Shown: positions 35,846 through 45,423, counted from the stretch's first letter. The stretch is DNA of 64,000 nucleotides from Kribbella jiaozuonensis (GCF_005233875.1 NZ_SZPZ01000004.1:62001-126000), one strand, 5' to 3'. Translations and numbers: made by a program. The notes: generated by a model from the sequence alone, not told the origin.

Positions 35846-36210
35846 TGGGCGCCGGTCAGGTCTGGGCGGAGCGCGACGGCGCCGTGGAGGTAGACGTGCT
35901 GGATCTTGTCGCGGGAGCGTGAGGTCTCGGTGTGGACCATCAGCCGGACCACCCGCGGCAGCGCGTGCGGCACCGGGATCTCCTGCATGCACATCAGCGG
36001 TACGTCGGTCAGCCCGATCTGCCGCCCCGCGACCGCCGGGAACTCCGAACGCAGGTCCGACGTGACGGTGAACAGGATGCTGATCAGATCCTCGTTCTCC
36101 AGATCGTTCGCCTCCAGGACCGCCTTCACCAGCTCCGCGGACCGCTCGAGCAAGTGCTCGCGCTCGTCCACGTCCAGCTGGGTGGCACCCCGGATCGCCC
36201 GTACCGCCAC
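35842..36210 (-). CDS. aroH: Chorismate mutase, AroH class
   Basis: 122 residues of the monofunctional AroH fold: AVRAIRGATQLDVDEREHLL at the start (active-site Arg), ILFTVTSDLRSEFPA, VPLMCMQEIPVP and the C-terminal IQHVYLHGAVALRPD. It converts chorismate to prephenate, feeding the next gene tyrA. Confidence 0.96.
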   Translation of the reverse strand: MAVRAIRGATQLDVDEREHLLERSAELVKAVLEANDLENEDLISILFTVTSDLRSEFPAVAGRQIGLTDVPLMCMQEIPVPHALPRVVRLMVHTETSRSRDKIQHVYLHGAVALRPDLTGAQ

Positions 36211-36295
36211 GTGCTTGCCTCCTCGGTGTTTGTCTCCCCAACCCTAGGCCAGAGTAATCAAGGAGTGGACAGCCGTCTCGGATCGTGCACGTGGG

Positions 36296-37183
36296 TCAGC
36301 CGTTCCGGGCGGCCTCGAGGAGCCGGCGGGCGATCGGCAGCAGCCCCGCCTCGCGTACCGGGGCGAGTGGATCGGACAGCTGGCGACGGCGGCGGAAGCT
36401 TCCCGGCGGGTCGCCGTACGCGAGGGCGAAGCGACGCGAGAAGTGGTACGGGTTGCTGTAGCCGCAGTCGGAGGCGATCTCCCCGATGGTGGCGTTGGTG
36501 CGCTGGAGAGCGGTGGCGGCGCGGGCGAGCCGGATCAGATCTAGGGCGTACGCCGGTCCGCAGCCGTAGCGCTCCCGGAACAGCCGGTGCAGGTGGCCGG
36601 CGGACAGGTTCGCCGCGGCGGCCAACTCCGGGACGGAGACGATCCGGGGACCAGTCGCCCATACCGCGGCGACATGGTCGACGAGGCGCTGGACGGCATC
36701 CGGCAGCTCCGCACGTTGCCGGCCGACCGGAGCGCTGACGAAGACCTCCAGCATCGTCGCCACCAGCCGATCGCTGTGGCCCCGGTCAGCCGTGCTGTCC
36801 AGCAAGTAGCTGCACAGTTCGTCGAGCAGGCCCGGATCGGACCTGGACCGCACCCAAGGCCACCTCGCCGGATCGCCGAGGTCGCCGAAGTCGTCGATCT
36901 GGAAGTGCACGTACGCGTGCCGCGAGTGGCCATCGCAGTCCCAGATATAGGCGTCCCGATTCCCACGCCTCGCAAGCGCGACCGTCCCCGGGCGCAACTC
37001 GTGCTCGACAGTCGCCTGCAGGACGCCGGCGTCGTACACGTCGGTCCGCCAGATGGCCGACCCATGGAGGATCCAGAGCAGCTCGAAGTTCGGCAGCCGG
37101 CGCGGTCCGTACGTCGCGCCGGGTGCGTAGTCGGCGATCTGCACCAGGGAGTTCACGCTGACCGCCGGTGCTCGCGATGTCAC
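36296..37183 (-). CDS. AraC family transcriptional regulator
   Basis: 295 residues. N-terminal cupin-like sensor (PNFELLWILHGSAIWRTD) and a C-terminal double HTH (LAAAANLSAGHLHRLFRERY, IGEIASDCGYSNPYHFSRRF) typical of AraC/XylS regulators. It is divergent from a PhyH-family dioxygenase with 65 bases between starts, and likely controls it. Confidence 0.9.
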   Translation of the reverse strand: MTSRAPAVSVNSLVQIADYAPGATYGPRRLPNFELLWILHGSAIWRTDVYDAGVLQATVEHELRPGTVALARRGNRDAYIWDCDGHSRHAYVHFQIDDFGDLGDPARWPWVRSRSDPGLLDELCSYLLDSTADRGHSDRLVATMLEVFVSAPVGRQRAELPDAVQRLVDHVAAVWATGPRIVSVPELAAAANLSAGHLHRLFRERYGCGPAYALDLIRLARAATALQRTNATIGEIASDCGYSNPYHFSRRFALAYGDPPGSFRRRRQLSDPLAPVREAGLLPIARRLLEAARNG

Positions 37184-37195
37184 GAACAGATAGTA

Positions 37196-37203
37196 AAGCG
37201 CTT
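37196..37203. promoter_or_regulatory. LacI-like palindromic core AAGCGCTT
   Basis: In the 65-base space between the AraC gene and the PhyH gene lies AGTAAAGCGCTTGCC; its AAGCGCTT centre is the usual core of LacI-family sugar-regulator operators. No LacI gene is in the window. Confidence 0.35.
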
Positions 37204-37248
37204 GCCCACGACATTGGCCGGCTCAGCGTGCTCTGTCACGGTGACTAG

Positions 37249-38103
37249 ATGCATTTCACCGAGGTCAACGACGAGTTGGTCGAGTCCTTCCGGCGAGACG
37301 GTTTCGTCGTACTCGACCAGGCCCTGCCCGCCGAACAAGTCAGCGAGCTCCATCTCACCGCCGAGCAACTGTGCCGGGGCGAGCTCGGCGCCGTCGAAGG
37401 CGCTCCGGCTCCGGAATCCACCGACGATGTCCTGCGCCGGTTCCTCTGCATCCACCACCCGCACAAGGTGTCCGACGCGGCTCGTGCGGCGCTGCACGCG
37501 CCGCGGGTGGTCGAGACGCTCACGGCCGTCATCGGGCCTAACGTCAAGGCGATGCAGTCGATGCTGTTCATCAAGCCCGAAGGCAAGCCGGGCCAGGCGT
37601 GGCACCAGGACGAGTTCTTCATCCCGACCAGGGACCGCTCGCTGACCGCGGCCTGGATCGCGCTCGACGACGCCACCGTCGAGAACGGCTGCCTGTGGGT
37701 GTTGCCGGGCTCGCACCGGCGCGGCGTGCTCTATCCCGATCGCGAGCAGGACGACCTCCGCTTCGACTGCACGGTCGAGGCGTTCGACTTCCCGTACTCC
37801 GACGACGACGCGATCCCGGTCGAGGTACCGGCGGGCTCGGCAGTGATCTTCAACGGGTACCTGCTGCACCGGTCCCTGCCGAACACCGGCCGGCACGGAC
37901 TCCGGCGAGCACTCGCGAACCACTACATGAGCGCCGAGTCGCTGCTCCCCTGGCAGACCGTGCCGGACGGCATACATGTCGGCAAGCACGATTATCGCGA
38001 CATCGTGATGGTCGCCGGGACCGATCCGTACGCCTACAAGGGCATCGACGACCTGGCCCGGCCGCACTCGCGGCCGGACAAGGACGGCGGGTGCGACCGC
38101 TAA
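37249..38103 (+). CDS. Phytanoyl-CoA dioxygenase (PhyH) family protein
   Basis: 284 residues, Fe(II)/2-oxoglutarate dioxygenase. Metal ligands His119-x-Asp121 (AWHQDEFF) and His207 (LLHRSLPN), with Arg219/220 for 2-oxoglutarate (HGLRRALANHY). It is a different subgroup from the 179-925 protein. Substrate unknown. It is divergent from an AraC-type regulator, repeating the arrangement at the left end of the window. Confidence 0.87.
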   Translation: MHFTEVNDELVESFRRDGFVVLDQALPAEQVSELHLTAEQLCRGELGAVEGAPAPESTDDVLRRFLCIHHPHKVSDAARAALHAPRVVETLTAVIGPNVKAMQSMLFIKPEGKPGQAWHQDEFFIPTRDRSLTAAWIALDDATVENGCLWVLPGSHRRGVLYPDREQDDLRFDCTVEAFDFPYSDDDAIPVEVPAGSAVIFNGYLLHRSLPNTGRHGLRRALANHYMSAESLLPWQTVPDGIHVGKHDYRDIVMVAGTDPYAYKGIDDLARPHSRPDKDGGCDR

Positions 38104-38110
38104 CCGACTG

Positions 38111-38953
38111 CTAACCCAACTGTGCCTCGGCGGCGTCGACCGTCTGCTCGAGCAGCAGCGCGATCGTCATCGGCCCGACGCCGCCCGGGACCGGGGTGAT
38201 CAGGCGAGCCACCTCGGCCGCCTCCTCGAAATGCACGTCGCCGACGTTGCCCTCGTTGTAGCCGGCGTCGACCACGACCGCGCCCGGCTTCAGCCAGTCG
38301 CCGCGGACGAAGTTCGCCTTGCCGACCGCGGCGATCACGACGTCCGCGGTCCGGACCAGCTCGGGCAGGTCCCGGGTCCGCGAGTGCGCGTAGGTCACCG
38401 TCGCGTTCGATGCCAGCAGCAACATCCCGGCCGGCTTGCCGAGGATCGGGCTGCGGCCGATCACCACGGCGTGCGCGCCCTCGAGCGGTACGTCGTACTC
38501 CGCGAGCAGCCGCATGATCCCGCCGGGCGTCGCCGAGCGGAACCCGGGATCGCCGAACGCCATCGCCGCGAACGACAGCATCGTCACGCCGTCGACGTCC
38601 TTACCCGGGTCGATCGCCTCGAACGCGGCCCGCTCGTCGATCTGCGCCGGCACCGGGTGCTGGAGCAGGATCCCGTGCACCTCCGGGTCCTCGGACAGCT
38701 TCCGGATCTCCGCGACCAGCTCCTCGGTCGTGGTCTCGGCCGGCAGTACGACGCTCCGCGAGGCGATCCCGGCCTTCTTCGACCGGTTCTGCTTCATCCG
38801 GACGTACGTCGCCGAGGCCGGGTCGTCGCCTACGAGCACAGTCGCCAGGCACGGCTGCACGCCGTACTTCTCCTGCACGGCAGCGGCCCGCTCTGCCGCC
38901 TTGGCCACCATCTCGGCGGCGAGGTCGGTCCCGATCATCAACTCAGCTGTCAT
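38111..38953 (-). CDS. folD: Bifunctional methylenetetrahydrofolate dehydrogenase/cyclohydrolase
   Basis: 280 residues. The catalytic motif YVRMKQNRSKKAGI (Lys) and the NADP-binding VIGRSPILGKPAGMLLL are diagnostic. It interconverts 5,10-methylene- and 10-formyl-THF. ATG 38953 follows GAGGAG at 8 bases; a GTG nine bases upstream is less suitable. Confidence 0.96.
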   Translation of the reverse strand: MTAELMIGTDLAAEMVAKAAERAAAVQEKYGVQPCLATVLVGDDPASATYVRMKQNRSKKAGIASRSVVLPAETTTEELVAEIRKLSEDPEVHGILLQHPVPAQIDERAAFEAIDPGKDVDGVTMLSFAAMAFGDPGFRSATPGGIMRLLAEYDVPLEGAHAVVIGRSPILGKPAGMLLLASNATVTYAHSRTRDLPELVRTADVVIAAVGKANFVRGDWLKPGAVVVDAGYNEGNVGDVHFEEAAEVARLITPVPGGVGPMTIALLLEQTVDAAEAQLG

Positions 38954-39057
38954 CTGGCGCACTCCTCTGACGTCGAAGGTGCCCAGGCGCGCGGCGAAGC
39001 CGGATGGCAGACCGTTCCCCGGTGGTGGTCCACCTCAGCGCCAGTCGCGGTCCGTCC

Positions 39058-40818
39058 TCAGGATACCGACCCCGTGGCCTGGGCTACGAATGCGTCGGCC
39101 ACCCCGTCACCGATCCTGAGCGGGACCTTGCTGTGCGGAAGGCGGACGTCGCGGATCTCGTTGGCCTGCGTGATCAGGTGCTCGATCTCGTCGCGGGCGG
39201 TCGCCACGTCCGACTCGTTGCCCTCCGCCTGCGCCTCGAACACGCGCAGCGCCTGCCGCAGCGCCCCACCCCAGTAGAACGACGCGTCCAGCCACGAGTC
39301 GGTCTCGGCCTCGAACTCCGGGTCGCTGACCCCGCTGCGGATCTGGGCGGACGCGTTCTCGATGGCCTCGAGGTACGGCTCGAGCTCGGCGATCGCCCCG
39401 GCCAGGTCGCCGCCGTCCCAGGTCGCCTTGAAGGCCGCGAGCTTCGACGCCAGCACCGGCGCATTGGTCAGGTGCAGCTTCCCGTCGTACGTCGTCAGGT
39501 CCGCGAACACCTCCAGCGCCGCGATCGTGGCCGCGTCTCCCCCGGCGCGCTCGGCGATCGCGCGGTGCCAGGAGGCGTCGGCGTCGTACGTCGCGGGCTT
39601 CCAGCCGAACTCGGCGAACGAGTACAGCGCGAGCTTGCTGGCCGCGGCCTGGTTCATCGGGTTCGAGATGACGCCGACGACGTGCTCGGCGAGGCCGGGC
39701 TCGCGACCTGTGTACGGCGCCAGCAGGATCCGGCCGTGCGCGTAGTCGTTGACCGGGTAGTTGTCCCAGATCAGGATGTCGTGCCCGAACACCGCCTTCG
39801 CCGCGGCCGCTTGTGCGCTCGTGATCTGCTCCGGAACGACCGCAGTACCCGTCCAGTGCACGATCACGGCGGGATCGAGCTGCTCGCGCAGGGCCTGCTT
39901 GTACGGAGTCTCCTCGACGTCGTAGTACTCGGTCGGGACCATCTGCAGTGGAGCCACGTCCGGCTTGGTCGCGATCCACTCGCGCTGGACGCGGTTGCAC
40001 AGATCGGCCTGCGCCGCACCGGCCGCGCCACCACCTGAGCCGTACTTCGAGGCGTCCTCGTCGGCGTGCCACTTCTCGTACTCGATGTCGTCGAGCGGCA
40101 CGTTGAACACCCGTACGCCGAGCGCGTACAGCGCCTCGAACTTCGCGATCAGTGCCTGGAAGTCGTCGTCGGAGGTGTACGCGATCGACAGGCCGGGCGA
40201 CAGCGCGAAGGTGAAGTCGACCTTGTTGCGCTGGGCCCGCTCGATCAGCTCGCCGAGCTCGGCCAGCTTGTCGGCCGGGTACGGGTCACGCCACTGCTCG
40301 CGGTGGTACACGTCGTCCTTCGGCGCGTACTGGTAAGTGTTCAGCTTGTGCGCGCCGAGGTAGTCCAGGTGGTCGAGGCGGTCCGCGTGCGACCACGGGG
40401 TGCCGTAGAAGCCCTCGATCGAGCCGCGGTACGGCAGGGTCGGCCAGTCGCGGATCTCGACGCCGTCGACGTGGTTGCCCTCGACAAGCTGGTCGAGGGT
40501 CAGGGCCGCGTAGTACGTGCCTCGGATGTCGACGCCGTCGAGGACGATCTGGTGGTCACCGACGGCAACGACGTACCCCTCGGCCGGCAGACCGGCGGCC
40601 GGTTCGACGTCGAGGCCGGTGCCGCCGAGATGGACGGTCACTGCGGCCTCGCCGTCGACGATCGTGGTCACGCCGGCGCGGGTCAGGGTGTCGCGGACGA
40701 GCCGCTCGGCATCGGGATCGGTGGTCGGTCCGTGCACCAGACCGACCCTGTTACCGAGGTCGAATCCGTCCGGACGGGTGCTGGTCTGCTGAGGGTCAGG
40801 GGTCACAGCCCTATCCAC
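39058..40818 (-). CDS. Beta-N-acetylglucosaminidase, GH84
   Basis: 586 residues. N-terminal GH20b-like domain, then the GH84 barrel: RGSIEGFYGTPWSHADRLDH, NTYQYAPKDDVYHR, and the catalytic Asp pair in VPLDDIEYEKW. The C-terminal part is helical. GH84 enzymes are O-GlcNAcases or hyaluronidase-like. With no signal peptide, this one is cytoplasmic. GTG 40818 start, weak ribosome site (GTG 40806 is an alternative). Confidence 0.9.
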   Translation of the reverse strand: MDRAVTPDPQQTSTRPDGFDLGNRVGLVHGPTTDPDAERLVRDTLTRAGVTTIVDGEAAVTVHLGGTGLDVEPAAGLPAEGYVVAVGDHQIVLDGVDIRGTYYAALTLDQLVEGNHVDGVEIRDWPTLPYRGSIEGFYGTPWSHADRLDHLDYLGAHKLNTYQYAPKDDVYHREQWRDPYPADKLAELGELIERAQRNKVDFTFALSPGLSIAYTSDDDFQALIAKFEALYALGVRVFNVPLDDIEYEKWHADEDASKYGSGGGAAGAAQADLCNRVQREWIATKPDVAPLQMVPTEYYDVEETPYKQALREQLDPAVIVHWTGTAVVPEQITSAQAAAAKAVFGHDILIWDNYPVNDYAHGRILLAPYTGREPGLAEHVVGVISNPMNQAAASKLALYSFAEFGWKPATYDADASWHRAIAERAGGDAATIAALEVFADLTTYDGKLHLTNAPVLASKLAAFKATWDGGDLAGAIAELEPYLEAIENASAQIRSGVSDPEFEAETDSWLDASFYWGGALRQALRVFEAQAEGNESDVATARDEIEHLITQANEIRDVRLPHSKVPLRIGDGVADAFVAQATGSVS

Positions 40819-40838
40819 TCAGCGCGCGGACCTACCCG

Positions 40839-41261
40839 TCAAGACACCCGGGTGAGCTTGAGGACCGGGATCGTACGAATGCCCGCCGTGCGAACCTCGT
40901 ACTCGGCGAAGCCTGGGTAGCGTCGCGCCTGCTCGGCGTAGATGCGGTCGCGGTCCGCGCCGGTCACATCGTCGACGGACACCTTGTACGTCTCGGTGCC
41001 GACCTCGACGACGCCCTCACCGGCGGAGACCAGGTTGCGGTACCAGTCCGGGTTCGTGGGCGCGCCGCCCTTGCTGGCGAACACGTAGATGACGGCCGGG
41101 TCGGTCTCGTCGGCCAGGTACATCGTCGGAGCGATGAACTCCTGTCCGCTCCGGCGGCCGATGTGGTGCAGAAGCACCATCGGGGCGCCTTCGAAGTTGC
41201 CGCCGACCTTGCCTTCGTTCTCCCGGAACTCGGTGATGACGTTCGTGTTCCAGTCGCTCAT
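40839..41261 (-). CDS. Deazaflavin (F420)-dependent nitroreductase-family protein
   Basis: 140 residues of the Ddn/FDOR-A family: LLHHIGRRSGQEFIAPTMYL, YVFASKGGAPTNPDWYRNL and the C-terminal ARRYPGFAEYEVRTAGIRTI. These split-barrel proteins bind F420 or lipids and act as quinone or nitro reductases. ATG 41261 has GGAGG 6-7 bases upstream. Confidence 0.92.
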   Translation of the reverse strand: MSDWNTNVITEFRENEGKVGGNFEGAPMVLLHHIGRRSGQEFIAPTMYLADETDPAVIYVFASKGGAPTNPDWYRNLVSAGEGVVEVGTETYKVSVDDVTGADRDRIYAEQARRYPGFAEYEVRTAGIRTIPVLKLTRVS

Positions 41262-41282
41262 ATCGTTTCCTCCGCAGATTTT

Positions 41283-41891
41283 CTAAAGCAAGCCTGCGTG
41301 GTCCAACGCGAGATAGGCGGCATCAATTCCGGTCATCGCACCCGGAGTGCGCAGCTCGGCACGGAACGCGTCCACGGTCAGCTCGACCGGGACGCAGTCC
41401 TCGGCCTCGTCGAGCTGTTGTTTGCCGTCCGGGCGGCAGCCGCGCGCGATCGCGACGTACTTGCGGAAGGTCGAGGACGCCCCGGACCACTGCCAGCCGA
41501 CGACGTCGAGCGTCTCGCAGGTGTAGCCGGTCTCCTCCTCGAGCTCCCGCGCGCCGGCGACGGCCACCTCTTCGCCGGGCTCCACCAGGCCGCCCGGCAG
41601 GTTCGTCACCACGGAGTCGGGGCCGGCGCGGAACATCCGGATCGTCACGATCCGGCCCTCCGGCGTCAGTGGCAGCACGGTGATCCCGGACGCGATCCCG
41701 GCCTCGGGGCCGAGGACGTCCCACTCGACCTCACGGCCGTCGGGCATCCGGTACCGCCGCAGCCGCACGGTCAGGAAGCGCTGGAAACCCGGCTCCTCCT
41801 CCAGCAGCTCCCACGGAACCGGATCGGCGGGCCGAGACGACTCAGCCGCCACGTTGTCGGTGACGGCTGAGGTCTCGTGCTGGTCCGTCAC
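41283..41891 (-). CDS. NUDIX hydrolase
   Basis: 202 residues with a full Nudix box: GGLVEPGEEVAVAGA followed by RELEEETGY. It likely cleaves an ADP-sugar or similar diphosphate. The GTG start at 41891 overlaps the prcA stop by four bases (GTGA), which couples its translation to the proteasome alpha subunit. Confidence 0.88.
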   Translation of the reverse strand: MTDQHETSAVTDNVAAESSRPADPVPWELLEEEPGFQRFLTVRLRRYRMPDGREVEWDVLGPEAGIASGITVLPLTPEGRIVTIRMFRAGPDSVVTNLPGGLVEPGEEVAVAGARELEEETGYTCETLDVVGWQWSGASSTFRKYVAIARGCRPDGKQQLDEAEDCVPVELTVDAFRAELRTPGAMTGIDAAYLALDHAGLL

Positions 41892-42745
41892 AGGGGACGG
41901 TTGTCGTCAGGATCTTCCGGCGGAGCGATCGGTGCGTCATCCGCCGGCGGGGCGACCGGGGAGTCATCGGCCGACGCAGTCGTCTCCGCGCTGTCGTCCT
42001 TGTCGGCGGCGTCGGTGTCGGCCGGCGCGGTGGGCTCCTCCGCAGGACGCGACTCGGACAGGATCCGGGCCAGCGTCTCCTCGGAGATCCGCTTGAACTT
42101 GCGCACCTGGGTCCGGGTCCGGTCCAGGACCGCGACCTCGAGCTGGTCCGGCGTCAGCTGCCGGACCTCGGTGCCGTCGTGGCCGAGCGCGTCGACCGCG
42201 AGCCGGAGCGCGCCCGCGAGCGAGATGCCCTCGGAGTAGTGCTCGCCGATGTAGTCCGCGACCTGGTCGGCCGGGCCGCCCATCACGGCGTACCCCTGCA
42301 CGTCGGCGATGGAGCCGTCGTACGTGAGCCGGTAGACCTGGTCGTCGGACGGAGCGGCGCCGATCTCGGCGACCAGGATCTCGACCTCGAGCGGCTTCTC
42401 ACCGCCGGAGGAGAAGATCGCGCCGAGTGTCTGCGCGTACGCGTTGGCCAGCGCCCGGCCGGTGACGTCGCGCCGGTCGTAGGAGTACCCGCGCATGTCG
42501 GCCAGCCGCACGCCGGCGATCCGCAGGTTCTCGAACTCGTTGTACCGGCCGACGGCGGCGAACGCCATCCGGTCGTAGATCTCGGCCACCTTGTGCAGCG
42601 CGGGCGAGCGGTTCTCGGCCACGAACAGGATGCCGTCGGCATATTGCAGCGCGATCGCGCTGCGGCCCTTGGCGATGCCCTTCCGGGCGAAGTCGGCCCG
42701 GTCCCGCATCAGCTGCTCGGGCGAGACGTAGAACGGAACGCTCAT
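41888..42745 (-). CDS. prcA: Proteasome subunit alpha
   Basis: 285 residues. The gate-forming N-terminus PFYVSPEQLMRDRADFARKG and the proteasome-alpha core (SAIALQYADGILFVAENRS) are clear. It forms the outer rings of the 20S proteasome. The last ~55 residues are Asp/Ala/Pro-rich, a disordered tail. It follows prcB by 37 bases. Confidence 0.97.
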   Translation of the reverse strand: MSVPFYVSPEQLMRDRADFARKGIAKGRSAIALQYADGILFVAENRSPALHKVAEIYDRMAFAAVGRYNEFENLRIAGVRLADMRGYSYDRRDVTGRALANAYAQTLGAIFSSGGEKPLEVEILVAEIGAAPSDDQVYRLTYDGSIADVQGYAVMGGPADQVADYIGEHYSEGISLAGALRLAVDALGHDGTEVRQLTPDQLEVAVLDRTRTQVRKFKRISEETLARILSESRPAEEPTAPADTDAADKDDSAETTASADDSPVAPPADDAPIAPPEDPDDNRPL

Positions 42746-42782
42746 CGAAGGTGTCGTCCTCTTATCAGTCGAAGGGCGGGGG

Positions 42783-43637
42783 TCAGGTCAGGGACGTCGC
42801 GGCCGGGCCGTCAGGACGCCGGTGCCGTTGGCTCCAGGCCGCGTCGACGAGCGCCGCCACCTCGTCCTCGGGCAGCCGCCGGTAACCGTCCGCGGTGACC
42901 ACGCCGACCACCGGGAAGATCCGCCGGAGCATGTCCGGGCCGCCGGTCGCCGAGTCGTCGTCGGCCGCGTCGATCAGCGACTGGATCATCACCGTCACGC
43001 AGTCGGTCTCGGACAGGTCCTCGCGGTACAGCTTCTTCAGCGCGCCGCGGGCGAACAACGAGCCCGAGCCGACGCTGTAGAAGTGGGTCTCCTCGTACCG
43101 CCCGCCGGTCGGGTCGTAGGAGAAGATCCGGCCGCCCTTGATGTCCTGGTCGTACCCCGCGAACAGCGGCACCACGGTCAGGCCCTGCATCGCCATCGGC
43201 AGGTTGCCCCGGATCAGCGCGCTGAGCCGGTTGGCCTTGCCGTCGAGGCTGAGCGTCGCGCCCTCGAGCTTCTCGTAGTGCTCCAGCTCGACCTGGAACA
43301 ACCGGACCATCTCGATCCCGAAACCGGCCGAACCGGCGAACGCGACCGCCGAGTACTCGTCGGCCGGGAACACCTTCTCGATGTCACGCTGGGCGATGAT
43401 GTTGCCCATCGTGGCCCGCCGGTCGCCGGCCATGATCACGCCACCGGGGAAGGTGGCCGCGACGATCGTCGTACCGTGCGGGACCTCACTGGACAGGTCA
43501 CCCGAACCCAGGGCCCGTCGTCCCGGCAACAGGTCGGGCGCGTGCCCGGCCAGGAAGTCCATGAACGACGAGCCACCTGGGGTCAGGAAGGCTTCCGGCA
43601 ACCGGCCGGAGGCATCAGAAGTCATCGAGCGGTTCAC
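42783..43637 (-). CDS. prcB: Proteasome subunit beta
   Basis: 284 residues. A ~55-residue propeptide ends at HG before TTIVAATF, so processing frees catalytic Thr56. Lys and Asp of the active site follow (GDRRAT). It is the proteolytic subunit of the 20S core. GTG 43637 overlaps the pup stop by four bases; an internal ATG at 43625 is the alternative start. Confidence 0.97.
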   Translation of the reverse strand: MNRSMTSDASGRLPEAFLTPGGSSFMDFLAGHAPDLLPGRRALGSGDLSSEVPHGTTIVAATFPGGVIMAGDRRATMGNIIAQRDIEKVFPADEYSAVAFAGSAGFGIEMVRLFQVELEHYEKLEGATLSLDGKANRLSALIRGNLPMAMQGLTVVPLFAGYDQDIKGGRIFSYDPTGGRYEETHFYSVGSGSLFARGALKKLYREDLSETDCVTVMIQSLIDAADDDSATGGPDMLRRIFPVVGVVTADGYRRLPEDEVAALVDAAWSQRHRRPDGPAATSLT

Positions 43638-43843
43638 TCCCCACCCTTTTGCACGAATCCGCGGACGAACTCCTCGGCGTTCTCCTCGAGGACCTCGTCG
43701 ATCTCGTCCAGGATCGAGTCGACATCCTCGTCGAGTCGCTCTTTGCGCTCCTGGACGTCCTCCGACGCCTCGACCTGCTCGACCTCTTCCTCGGTCGACG
43801 AACGCTTGGGCTGCTTGTGCTGCTGCCCGCCGTCTTTCGCCAT
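43634..43843 (-). CDS. pup: Prokaryotic ubiquitin-like protein Pup
   Basis: 69 residues: disordered, acidic, with a helical middle (EVEQVEASEDVQERKERLDE) and the C-terminus FVQKGGE. Because it already ends in Glu, no deamidation by Dop should be needed before ligation. ATG 43843 follows AGGAGG. Confidence 0.97.
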   Translation of the reverse strand: MAKDGGQQHKQPKRSSTEEEVEQVEASEDVQERKERLDEDVDSILDEIDEVLEENAEEFVRGFVQKGGE

Positions 43844-43902
43844 GGCCAAACACCTCCTAGAACCGCTGGGAAGGCCGCCCAACCGACCCTCCTATAGCGA
43901 CC

Positions 43903-45423
43903 CTACCCGGCGGCGCCCCCAGTAATGGTGCGAACCAGGTCACTGGCGGTGTCGCATTGGTCAAGAAGTGCGCCGACGTGCGCTTTCGTACCCCGCAGCG
44001 GGTCCAGCGTCGGGATCCGTTGCAGTGACTCCTTACCGGGCAGATCGAAGATCACCGAGTCCCAGGAGGCGGCCGCGACCTGCGGCGCGTACTGCTGCAT
44101 GCAGCGGCCGCGGAAGTACGCGCGGGTGTCGGTCGGCGGGTGCGCCACCGCCATCCGGATCTCCTCGTCGGTGACGATCCGCTGCATCCGGTTCGATTTC
44201 ACCAACCTGTAATACAGGCCCTTGTCCGGACGGAGATCGGCGTACTGCAGGTCGATCAGGTGCAGCTTCGGGTCGTCCCACTCGAGACCGTCGCGGTCGC
44301 GGTACTGCTGGAGCAGTTTGTACTTCGCGACCCAGTCGAGCTGGTCGGACAGCTTCATCGGGTCGATCGCGAGCTGGTCGAGGATCTGCTCCCAGCGGTG
44401 CAGGATGTCCTTGGTCTGCCGGTCCGCGTCGTCGCCGTACTTGTCCTCGACGTACTTGCGGGCCTGCTCCAGGTACTCCGCCTGCAGCTGGACGGCGGTG
44501 ATCTTGCGGCCGTCCTTCAGCGTCAGCAAATGCGTGCAGGACGGGTCGTGGCTGACCTCGTGCAGCGCGGAGACCGGCCGGTCGACGCCGAGGTCGTCGG
44601 TCAGCCAGCCGTCCTCGATCATCGCGAGCACGAGCGACGTCGTACCGACCTTGAGGTACGTCGAGATCTCGGACAGGTTCGCGTCGCCGATGATCACGTG
44701 CAGCCGGCGGTACCGGTCCGGATTCGCGTGCGGCTCGTCGCGGGTGTTGATGATCGGGCGCTTCAGCGTCGTTTCCAGGCCGACCTCGACCTCGAAGTAG
44801 TCGGCCCGCTGGCTGATCTGGAACCCGTGCGCCGCGCCGTCCTGGCCGATGCCGACCCGGCCGGCGCCGGTGACCACCTGACGGCTGACGAAGAACGGCG
44901 TCAGGTGCCGCACGATCGACGCGAACGGCGTGGACCGGCGCATCAGGTAGTTCTCGTGCGAGCCGTACGATGCGCCCTTGTTGTCGGTGTTGTTCTTGTA
45001 GAGGTTCAGCTGCGGGGCGCCGGGGATCAGCCGGGCCTGCCGCGCGCCCTCCATGATCACCAGCTCGCCGGCCTTGTCCCAGACCACCGCGTCCCGCGGG
45101 TTGGTGGTCTCCGGAGCGGAGTACTCCGGGTGGGCGTGGTCGACGTACAGCCGGGCGCCGTTGGTGAGGATCACGTTCGCCAGGCCGGTCTCCTCGTCGG
45201 TGAGCTGGCTGGAGTCCGCCACCTCCCGGCTGAGGTCGAATCCTCGCGCGTCGCGTAACGGGTGCTCCTCGTCGAAGTCCCATCGCGTCTTGCGCGCGAG
45301 CGGCTGCGTCTGCGCGTAGCCGTTCACCACCTGGCTCGAGGTCAGCATCGGGTTGGCCCCGGGCTGGCCCGGCACCGAGATCCCGAACTCGGTCTCGGTA
45401 CCCATGATCCGCCGAACACTCAT
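43903..45423 (-). CDS. dop: Pup deamidase/depupylase Dop
   Basis: 506 residues of the carboxylate-amine ligase-like fold: RRIMGTETEFGIS at the start, ANVILTNGARLYVDHAHPEY and NNTDNKGASYGSHENYLM around the active site. As Pup here ends in GGE, the likely role is removing Pup from substrates. No pafA ligase gene appears in the window. Confidence 0.96.
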   Translation of the reverse strand: MSVRRIMGTETEFGISVPGQPGANPMLTSSQVVNGYAQTQPLARKTRWDFDEEHPLRDARGFDLSREVADSSQLTDEETGLANVILTNGARLYVDHAHPEYSAPETTNPRDAVVWDKAGELVIMEGARQARLIPGAPQLNLYKNNTDNKGASYGSHENYLMRRSTPFASIVRHLTPFFVSRQVVTGAGRVGIGQDGAAHGFQISQRADYFEVEVGLETTLKRPIINTRDEPHANPDRYRRLHVIIGDANLSEISTYLKVGTTSLVLAMIEDGWLTDDLGVDRPVSALHEVSHDPSCTHLLTLKDGRKITAVQLQAEYLEQARKYVEDKYGDDADRQTKDILHRWEQILDQLAIDPMKLSDQLDWVAKYKLLQQYRDRDGLEWDDPKLHLIDLQYADLRPDKGLYYRLVKSNRMQRIVTDEEIRMAVAHPPTDTRAYFRGRCMQQYAPQVAAASWDSVIFDLPGKESLQRIPTLDPLRGTKAHVGALLDQCDTASDLVRTITGGAAG

